Source: Eubacterium sp. UBA5416 (lineage in GTDB: Bacteria; Bacillota; Clostridia; Lachnospirales; Lachnospiraceae). Taken from it: a DNA stretch of 28,955 bases. A model generated the notes under the pieces. That model saw only the letters and a list, made by a program, of their open reading frames with translations, searched no databases and had not been told where the DNA came from. The translations under genes and the position numbers were made by a program. Location: positions 27,038-55,992 of the forward strand of contig DHNM01000046.1 of NCBI GenBank assembly GCA_002409525.1. Reading direction: 5' to 3'. This document shows positions 8,602 through 15,300 of the stretch, piece after piece (within the stretch, counting starts at the first letter, position 1; each line of letters opens with the position of its first letter).

Positions 8602-8757
8602 ATAAAACCAAGAACCGTAGGAACTACGGGGATAGCCTGGTAAATAAGAGACACCGCTGCAGGTAAAGAAATATACTTGCAAGTATGCTCTATTCCCAAG
8701 AAGCTCCCACTTCAAGCGTTAAGAACCGATAGGTTTAGCTAAGTGGTGAGTAGTTCA
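8602..8757 (+). ncRNA. OmegaRNA / right-end RNA of the IS605-type element
   Basis: Downstream of tnpB lies the structured region that in this family forms the guide RNA scaffold. CCGTAG-gaa-CTACGG (8615-8629) is a perfect hairpin, ATACTTGCAAGTAT (8673-8686) is a 14-base palindrome, and the right-end stem joins 8704-8712 with 8741-8750. By analogy, the bases immediately after 8757 (AACTTGCCTCTGCTATGG) would be the guide. They belong to the CobU-like gene fragment. Exact RNA ends are not known. Confidence 0.65.
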
Positions 8758-8759
8758 CA

Positions 8760-9167
8760 ACTTGCCTCTGCTATGGCAGACAGGAGACGGATATCTCCCA
8801 GATCCTGAAAAAGTGTGACAGGGCAGGTACATTTCTCATAGACAGTACGACGGCTTTACTAGCAAATGAGATGTTTCTTCAAAATGGTGAAATCAGAGAA
8901 GACGCAGGCATGAAAATATCCGGTGAGATGAAAATTCTGATATCCCGTATTGATCGTATCGTGATTGTCTCAGATTACATCTACTCGGATGTGGCTTTCT
9001 ATGATGAGACTACTAAAAAGTACTGCAGGGCTCTTGCCGATGTTGATCGTGTATGTGCGAAATACTGTGATGTCGTATTGGAGGCTGCTTATCGAAATCT
9101 GAGTATTCATAAAGGAGGAGAGAGCGTTGGTACTGATTTTTGGCGGAGCATATCAGGGGAAGCATGA
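8760..9167 (+). pseudogene. 5'-truncated CobU-like protein (C-terminal part)
   Basis: The frame is open from the element border through 9167. The text FLIDSTTALLANEMF and later RIVIVSDYIYSDVAF resembles the central and C-terminal parts of adenosylcobinamide kinase/guanylyltransferase proteins. The N-terminal P-loop that binds the nucleotide is absent, replaced by the IS605-type right end. The first ATG (8871) would give 98 aa. The 3' end overlaps the next CobU-like gene by 41 bases, and the ribosome site of that gene lies inside it, as in an original operon. The family assignment is by eye and less sure than for the next gene. Confidence 0.6.
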
Positions 9168-9453
9168 ATATGCCGTGGAGCATTCTGACAAGGGCAGAAT
9201 CCTGGGTGAATTTCATCTCAGGATTCTGGATCTCATAAAAGAAGGAAAAGATCCGGTGGCATATATAAGGGGCCACATGGATGAGTATCGCGATAAGGTC
9301 ATTATCTGTGATGATATATCCTGCGGAGTCGTACCGGTTGATCCTCTGATGAGAAAATGGCGGGAAGCAGTGGGGTATTGTCTAAATGTTCTTGCAGGAG
9401 AATCTGACGAAGTTATCCGACTGTTTTGTGGCATTTCGACGAAAATAAAGTGA
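9127..9453 (+). CDS. cobU: Short CobU-like adenosylcobinamide kinase/guanylyltransferase homologue
   Basis: This 108-aa protein starts at TTG behind AAAGGAGGAGAGAG. It has the CobU P-loop GGAYQGKHEYA (residues 5-15) and the C-terminal pattern CDDISCGVVPVDPLMRKWRE followed by LAGESDEVIRLFCGI. In the family this protein phosphorylates adenosylcobinamide and attaches GMP during corrinoid salvage in the cytoplasm. At 108 aa it is much shorter than the ~180 aa of well-studied CobU, with the middle part compressed. Whether it does both reactions is uncertain. It lost its upstream operon context to the IS605-type insertion, so its present promoter is unknown. Confidence 0.68.
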   Translation: MVLIFGGAYQGKHEYAVEHSDKGRILGEFHLRILDLIKEGKDPVAYIRGHMDEYRDKVIICDDISCGVVPVDPLMRKWREAVGYCLNVLAGESDEVIRLFCGISTKIK

Positions 9454-9547
9454 TATCTTTGTCTGAAATAACAGAATTTGTATTATAACTTGTTTCCTGG
9501 TAGACATTGTGCTAGAATGAAAATTAGCGAGAAACAATTACCGGTTG

Positions 9548-9715
9548 TAAGTTCCTGGTGCCATGTGCAATTGGGTGCAGGCATCAGGCCAAGAGGGAAC
9601 AAGGTTAGAATCCTTGGCAGTCGTGCTACTGTATGCGTGTAGTGTTTCCAATACCATTGTACTTTAGGTATGAGAAGGGGAAACATGAGATTGCGTAAGC
9701 CAGGATACCTGCTTA
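9548..9715 (+). promoter_or_regulatory. Cobalamin riboswitch (orphaned)
   Basis: The order of conserved blocks is that of the AdoCbl riboswitch: GGTGCC near 9558, AGAGGGAAC near 9592, GGTTAGAATCC with GGCAG near 9603-9620, GCTACTGTATG near 9625, and the closing GCCAGGATACCTGC near 9699-9712. TAAG (9548-9551) can pair with CTTA (9712-9715) as the base of P1. It lies 95 bases after the short cobU gene on the same strand. No cobalamin gene follows; the next genes are a terminator and a leucine-rich-repeat protein. Confidence 0.9.
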
Positions 9716-9875
9716 GAGCTGTTGCCGAATATTACACGTGATGATATGAGGAGTGGGAAATTGTCTTTTTAGAGTATATAAATTTAGATCGAGAATTTTC
9801 CATTTATCATGTGTATACTGTGACGGCAGCGGTAATCGTTAAAGTGACCCCCCTCTTTATGATTAGATGGCTGAG
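9716..9875 (+). other. Gene-free stretch after the first riboswitch
   Basis: I see no supportable gene between the riboswitch and the terminator. An open frame from 9811 runs into the next protein, but its first 41 codons cross the terminator hairpin and have no ribosome site. The stretch may be the riboswitch's own leader, or the scar where its former target gene was deleted. Confidence 0.5.
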
Positions 9876-9900
9876 TGCAGTATGTGATACTGCATTTTTT
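9876..9900 (+). terminator. Intrinsic terminator
   Basis: TGCAGTAT (9876-9883), a GTG loop and ATACTGCA (9887-9894) form a perfect 8-bp stem followed directly by six T. It would end transcription that started at or passed through the cobalamin riboswitch. It also separates that transcript from the leucine-rich-repeat gene. Confidence 0.88.
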
Positions 9901-9933
9901 CGTGTAATTTTTGCATCAGGAGGTAGTCGTAAG

Positions 9934-10776
9934 TTGAATGGGAAAGTATATGTCTGGAGACAAGAGCCAAAGAATACTTTCACAAAAACACAGGCAAAGG
10001 AAAAAAGAAAGTTAAAGGAGTGGAAGGCTGATCCTTCCTGCAGAGCAATCGGAAAGGGTGCTTTTCAGAATAATACGAAACTGAAACGAGTCATCCTTCC
10101 GGAAAATGTTAAGGAGGTGGGAATTCAAAGCTTTGAAAATACAGCGCTTCGAAATGTCGAAATGACTGCGGTCGAAAGCGTCCAGAGAGAAGCATTTCGC
10201 AGCTGTAGTCATTTAAAAGGTGTCTTTGTTCCAAGCACGGTAAATTTTATCGGAAAAGAAGCATTTGCGCAATGCAGAAATCTTAAAGAAGTGGAGATTG
10301 CAAAGTCATGTGGCTGCTCTGAAATTATAGAACAGACCTTTCAGGATTGCGAGAGTCTGACGGCAGTCACACTGCCGGATTCACTCAAAAAAATCGGCGA
10401 CCGGGCTTTTTATAAATGCAAAGCTCTGGAGACAATTGTATTACCGACAGGACTGAAGGAGATTGGAACACAGGCGTTCTATCAGACAGGCCTTACAAGT
10501 CTGACTTTACCGGATGGCCTGCAATTGATCGGAGACAGCGCGTTTCTAAAATGCAATCAGCTAAAATATGTGCTAATTCCAGAGAGTGTCAATAAGATAG
10601 AAAAATGGGCATTCCACGGGTGCAATCGACTGCAGGTCCTGGAGATCCGGCATGACCTGAAAGATATCGGGCCCTGGATCATCAATAAGGCGGCGAGAAT
10701 CCGATGCAGGAAAGGCGGAACCGTTGATCGGTACTGCAGAGAAGGCGGGCTGACCGCGGAGTATATTGAAGAGTAG
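9934..10776 (+). CDS. BspA-like leucine-rich-repeat protein
   Basis: The product (280 aa from TTG) contains about nine LRR_5-type repeats of ~23 residues with the pattern xxIGxxAFxxCxxLxxVxLPxxL. Examples are KIGDRAFYKCKALETIVLP and LIGDSAFLKCNQLKYVLIP. The end (IRCRKGGTVDRYCREGG) is the usual cap of this family. I chose the TTG at 9934 because AGGAGG lies ten bases upstream and the earlier in-frame start lies before a strong terminator. There is no signal peptide, transmembrane segment or wall anchor, which is unusual because many BspA-like proteins are exported. The 5' part may have been lost. Its binding partner is unknown. Confidence 0.72.
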   Translation: MNGKVYVWRQEPKNTFTKTQAKEKRKLKEWKADPSCRAIGKGAFQNNTKLKRVILPENVKEVGIQSFENTALRNVEMTAVESVQREAFRSCSHLKGVFVPSTVNFIGKEAFAQCRNLKEVEIAKSCGCSEIIEQTFQDCESLTAVTLPDSLKKIGDRAFYKCKALETIVLPTGLKEIGTQAFYQTGLTSLTLPDGLQLIGDSAFLKCNQLKYVLIPESVNKIEKWAFHGCNRLQVLEIRHDLKDIGPWIINKAARIRCRKGGTVDRYCREGGLTAEYIEE

Positions 10777-11258
10777 AGTGGATGAGGCAGCATGACAGAT
10801 CGATGAATGTAGGCACAAGGGTAATATATACAGATATAGTCGGAGAAATTTCCATATTTTGCAATTGTAATTGACAGTATAAGAGATTAATGATATCCTA
10901 AATATAGACATAATTCATTTGAACTATATATGGACATGTTAATGAATAATAATTAGTAAAAGAAGTAATACAAAATGATGATTTTTTATATTACATTTTA
11001 TAGTTTCACTTGGGAGGTGGAAAATTAAAGTCAAAACTGTAATGGATTCAAATATGCTACACTATTAGACGGGTTCAGATGAATGAGATGAATGAACCAC
11101 ACCCCCGGTTCAGGATTTAATTCATGGAGCTAGAAAATGTTTATAATGAATCTCATGTGCAGCCTATGTTTATGAACAAAAAATAGTAATTGATAAAAAG
11201 CATGTCGAAATATGTCAAGCAATTTATCTAAATATATATCAAATATTAGATAATAGTG
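10777..11258. other. AT-rich intergenic stretch without a recognised gene
   Basis: No open frame with a ribosome site is convincing here. TTGACA (10871-10876), 17 bases and TATCCT (10894-10899) look like a weak promoter but lead to no gene. GGTTCA and TGAACC near 11070-11098 can form a small hairpin. The base composition is clearly more AT-rich than the first 10 kb, and this continues into the following operon. Confidence 0.5.
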
Positions 11259-11287
11259 TTGACAACATTTATTAAGTGAATTAGTAT
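11259..11287 (+). promoter_or_regulatory. Promoter of the corrinoid uptake operon
   Basis: A perfect TTGACA (11259-11264) and TAGTAT (11282-11287) are separated by 17 bases. The start of transcription would lie about 20 bases before the second cobalamin riboswitch. No better promoter is visible between here and the first gene. Confidence 0.7.
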
Positions 11288-11314
11288 ATAGACATAAGGA
11301 CAAGTGAATAAAAG

Positions 11315-11480
11315 ATTTGTGGTCAGAGATACAAAAGTCTCTGTTTAAAGGAATCCGGTGAGAGTCCGGAACAGTTAATTCCCTGCTGTATGAGCAGACG
11401 AAAGAAGTGATGAGCCACTGGAGAAATCCGGGAAGGCACTTCCGGTAGGATGAAGCTTAAGTCAGAATACAAACACAAAT
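11315..11480 (+). promoter_or_regulatory. Cobalamin riboswitch controlling the uptake operon
   Basis: ATTTGTG (11315-11321) pairs perfectly with CACAAAT (11474-11480) as P1. Inside are the cobalamin-aptamer blocks: AAAGGAATCCGGTGAGAGTCC (11347-11367, conserved GGTGAGA), CCCTGCTGTATGAGCAGACG, GAGCCACTGG (11412-11421), GGGAAGGC and AAGTCAGAATAC (11459-11470). It is diverged from the first riboswitch at 9548. It points at the secreted protein gene at 11645 and the whole same-strand cluster to 28571, so high B12 should lower expression of all of these. Confidence 0.9.
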
Positions 11481-11499
11481 GGAAGAAAGCAATGCGTTC

Positions 11500-11524
11500 A
11501 TAGGCATAATGGAGGCTTATTTTT
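11500..11524 (+). terminator. Possible expression-platform terminator of the riboswitch
   Basis: ATAGGC (11500-11505) can pair with GCTTAT (11515-11520) using one G-U pair, followed by TTTT. The stem is short and weak, so this may be only part of a larger switching structure. Control could instead act on translation of the first gene. Confidence 0.35.
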
Positions 11525-11644
11525 GTTGCTCTCCTGATGTAAAGACTTAATTTGGATTATGATGAATGGGGCCCATTTGTTGTGATAGATACTTTAAACT
11601 TTACAACATGTCATAATATGATTTATGACGGAAAGGAAGTACTT

Positions 11645-12247
11645 ATGAAATTGAAAATGGGAAACAGAATGAAAAAGATGATGGGCGTTTTATTGGCAGC
11701 TGTTATGATGATGTCAATGAGCATGAGTGTGTTTGCTGCACCAAACGATACTGTTGAGGTAGTCATTCAACTGTATGGCAAAGAGGCATATACACAAACA
11801 GTATCTGTTAGCGAAATTCAAAATGAGGCTGGAACAGACGAACATTATTATGATACTTCTTATTATTCGGATTATGATGAAGAAGGCATAAAAGTTCCTA
11901 CAGTAGCAGATGCATTGATTAAAACATATGCCATGACATACAATCAGGATGCATTAACAATTGCAAACTATGATCCGAGCTATCCGCCGACAGAACAGCC
12001 AGTCAGCTATGGTTGGGATTTACAACCGGTAGAAGGCAACCCGGGGATTTATTTCCAGTATTATGATGGACTTACTACTGCTAATGAGACTTATGAGCCT
12101 AACCCGGATGGTACTACCACTTATACAGGTGATACCTGGGTATTGAGCGTTGATGGAGAGGAGACTTCGTTATATGCAAGCAATATTGAATTAAGCTCGG
12201 TTGATCAAATAGTATTTGATTATACAGAAGTTTCATTTATCTTTTAA
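11645..12247 (+). CDS. Small secreted transcobalamin-beta-like (DUF4430-like) protein
   Basis: The first gene after the riboswitch encodes 200 aa with a signal peptide (MKLKMGNRMKKMMG, a Met/Leu-rich core, cleavage near VFA-AP). The mature part is a single beta-rich domain. PTVADALIKTY, VSYGWDLQPV, and TWVLSVDGEE followed by DQIVFDYTEVSF resemble the DUF4430 pattern of a Trp/Ser-Val-Asn/Asp-Gly strand and a closing I-x-F-x-Y strand, as in the C-terminal beta domain of transcobalamin. It has no anchor, so it should be released or held by partners. I start at 11645 (GGAAAGGAAG upstream; the signal peptide begins there) rather than 31 codons earlier. An attenuator follows, so this gene is probably made in excess over the next. 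Confidence 0.72.
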   Translation: MKLKMGNRMKKMMGVLLAAVMMMSMSMSVFAAPNDTVEVVIQLYGKEAYTQTVSVSEIQNEAGTDEHYYDTSYYSDYDEEGIKVPTVADALIKTYAMTYNQDALTIANYDPSYPPTEQPVSYGWDLQPVEGNPGIYFQYYDGLTTANETYEPNPDGTTTYTGDTWVLSVDGEETSLYASNIELSSVDQIVFDYTEVSFIF

Positions 12248-12301
12248 TTTAAAAATGATTTAATAATATATTTGTTTATTTTATGTAAAAGATCTTTTGG
12301 G

Positions 12302-12329
12302 GGAGCCACTTTTTGTGACTCCTCTTTTT
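12302..12329 (+). terminator. Intrinsic terminator or attenuator inside the operon
   Basis: GGAGCCAC (12302-12309), TTTTT and GTGACTCC (12315-12322) form a stem with one C-A mismatch, followed by TCTTTTT. It lies between the small secreted protein and the 1753-aa protein, and its T run merges with the next ribosome site. The mismatch suggests partial read-through, giving more of the first protein than of the rest. Confidence 0.75.
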
Positions 12330-12341
12330 AAGGAGAAAAGT

Positions 12342-15300
12342 ATGAAAAGATTTATTAAGGTAAAGTATTTTTTATGGAGTCTATTATTGGTGGCTGTATT
12401 CATTTTTCCAATTCATAGAGTACAAGCAAAAGATAATGAAGAAAATAGTCAATCCACAGATATAAAAGAGCTAACAGTTGGCCTGGATTTGTTTACAAGG
12501 CCTTTAAGCGACAAAAACATGTGGTTTTACAAATCAAAACAAATATCGGATAACATATTTTACGTGGATGCAGGCAGTGAACAAAATTTTGGCGATCTTA
12601 GATTTACAGGTGTATTAAGCTCTTCAGATGCTGAGGTAAAGATTACAAACATGAGTGATCCAGATGGCATTGGAGATGAATATACATCCGTTGAATACGA
12701 TTATGCTTTTAGACCAAAAGAAAGTGGAACAAGAGGCGGAGAAAAAATCGATAACTTAAACGGAGAACGGCCCTTTCATTCTTTAAGTAGAAAAAGCGAT
12801 GTTCCTGGTTCTACAATGATGGAGTTGCCTCGAGGAGGCGCATTATATAAGCTTACAGTTACAGATGGCAATAATTCTAAAGACTATTATGTGATTATAA
12901 GTTTTAGAGCTAAAGCCGAAAACGATGTAACTAAAGACAGGGTAAACATGCCGGATACAATTAACCTGCTGGATAAAAATAGTATTCCGCTGGAAGATAA
13001 ATACCAGTATGCAAAAAATATCACAGATTGGGAAGACACATCCGTTGCATATGGGGTTAGCGGAACAACTGATAAAAACATTATCCCAGATGAAGTACAA
13101 TCTATTCATTTGAGTCTGTCAAGAGGCGCAAAAGTTCCGGAAACTGCATATTTTGAACCAACATTAGCAAACATGCCGGATCGTTTTTACCGACAAAACA
13201 GTTATTGTTATAGTGTTAATGGAGGGGAATTCCATAATGTTTCCGGAAATGGAATTTCAGGAGAAATTGTATTACAACAAGGGTATAATATTATTCACCT
13301 TATAAACACCACAAAGGACAATTTTCCACCTTCAAAACTCAAAGGCGATTATGGTTCTTGCGTATTACTTCTCTATCGTGAGGGAGAAAATACTTATGAA
13401 AGGTCAAAATCAACAAGTCAAGAATTGGGAGCCGTACAGATTTATCAGGCAGCAGAGAGTAAGGCTATCGCTGATAAAAAACCGTTTAATGAGCTATTGA
13501 ATACGAAAGATGAGCCTCTGAGTACAGATAGTAAGATTAAGCTTACTTCAGCATCTCCGTATGTATTTATTATGGCAGAAGCACAAGACCCTGATTCAAA
13601 GATTGAGATACCAAATAGTAAATCTGTGGATGGAGGATATTTGGTAAAGTATGATCATGAAAGAGATGCTACAGTAAATATTAATGTTATTCCTGAAGAG
13701 GGAGATGCACAGATAACACAAATCCCTATTGAGTGGACGGTATCGGATGCATCGCTTAATTCTTTGGAGGTTTTAAAGAATGGTAAGATGACTTCTGATT
13801 ACTCTAAAGACAAGAAAGAGTATTATCTAGTTCCAGACGATATGGAAGAACCAGTGACTTTAAAATACAATTGTTCTGATAAGCTAGACATAAATATAAA
13901 CAGAGCAGATAAATATGGAGAATCAGTAATACCAAATGAAGAAAATACAGTAACTGTTGATCCTAAAACTCAACATCAGGTTAGTTTTAAAGTAACTGCG
14001 AAAGATGATACTGTCAATTACTATACGGTTGTTTTGAAACGAGAAAACATAAGTGATCATTCAGAAGCAGTTAGTATTGCAAAGCCTTATTTAAATAAGG
14101 TTATGGAATATTATAAAACAAATAAGGGTAAAAACAGGGCTGATGGATCCTATTGGGATATTTTTGCGATGACGGCAGCGGAAGAAAGCCTGGATAATTA
14201 CAGTGTTTACAATGTTTTGAACCAAAAACGTGCTCAGGCAACAGACTATGCTGGAATTATTTTAGAACTGGTTATGCTAGGGGAAAATCCTTTTGATTAC
14301 GGTGGAGTTAATTTTGTGGAGTTGTTGCAAAATTGCAGAAATGATCAGGGAAATTATGGACCATATGCATGCAATATTTATGCCTTATATGCCTTGGATG
14401 CGGTAGGTATAGAAGATGATCAATTGGTGCAGATTGTGTCTAATCAGGCAAAATCAAAAAGCTTTGATCTGGATATGAGGGGATGGGCAGTGGCTGCAAT
14501 CCAAAATCATTTTGATCAGCCTGATGTTGAGGAAAAAAGTGCCCTTGCAATTGAAAACTTTAAAACGACTCAGGGATTAGGACCTATTCCCGGAGCATTT
14601 GAAAATTCCTGGTATTATAATAGTAATGCAGCAACACAATCTTGTGTGATTATGGGATTGACGGCAGCTGGAATTAATCTTCAAGATGAAGAATGGCGTT
14701 GTCAGGGAAACACACCGGTAGAATATTATAAAAATTGTTTTGATGAAAATGGAAATCCTACCAGTAATCTTGGAAAGCAGCCCACACAGGTAATCATTGC
14801 CTTAGCCGGAATTGTAAATAATTCTTGTGTGTTCCCAGATAATGCATTGACACTGGGTAAGGTTGAGACATTGTTGAATGAAGCAAAAAAAACCAGGACA
14901 GATAAAGTGTTGCAGGAAAAAATTGATGATGCATCTGAAACACTTCAAAAGTTATATGATTCTGATAATGGGGTTGTAACTGGGATTGCAACTGGTATGG
15001 GACAGGCTTATTTTGAATTAAATGATCTTGTAGGAGTTGCAAATGACAAATGGAAAGATGACACATTTATGGGGTCCGAAGATCAAAAGAAAGCGGTAGC
15101 AGATATCGAGAAAGAGGTAAGTGACTTATCAATTGCTTATGCGAATAAAGATAAGATTTTAGCGGTAAAAGATGCTTATGCTAAACTTTCCGAATATTCC
15201 ACGAATGGTGAAGAAGGAACTTTGATGTTACAGCATTATGTTAAAAAAACATATATGCTTAAGTATGCAATGAATTATATTGATATTGCAAGTGAGCTTA

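Larger units (their letters stand above)
7550..8757 (+). mobile_element. Remnant of an IS605/IS1341-type element (left end lost)
   Basis: The element retains most of tnpB and a right end with a hairpin, CTCCCACTT (8704-8712) pairing with AAGTGGTGAG (8741-8750), ending near TAGTTCAC at 8757. No TnpA (Y1 transposase) is present. No left end is visible: the sequence runs straight from the toxin-antitoxin promoter into the middle of the tnpB N-terminus. The right flank continues in frame with a CobU-like gene, so that gene was the insertion target. The left half of the target and the left end were then probably lost together by deletion. The left boundary (7544-7555) is approximate. Confidence 0.75.

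Noticed and set aside
9811..9933. 41-codon N-terminal extension of the leucine-rich-repeat protein
   Set aside because: It spans a perfect terminator hairpin and has no ribosome site or repeat-like sequence.
11060..11125. Possible tRNA remnant around GGTTCA motifs
   Set aside because: The GGTTC text resembles a T-loop, but no acceptor, D or anticodon stems can be built around it.
14050..15050. Terpene cyclase or squalene-hopene cyclase activity for the toroid region
   Set aside because: The helical pattern is shared by many alpha/alpha toroids. The protein is secreted and wall-anchored, and no cyclase DXDD motif is visible, so a binding role is more plausible.
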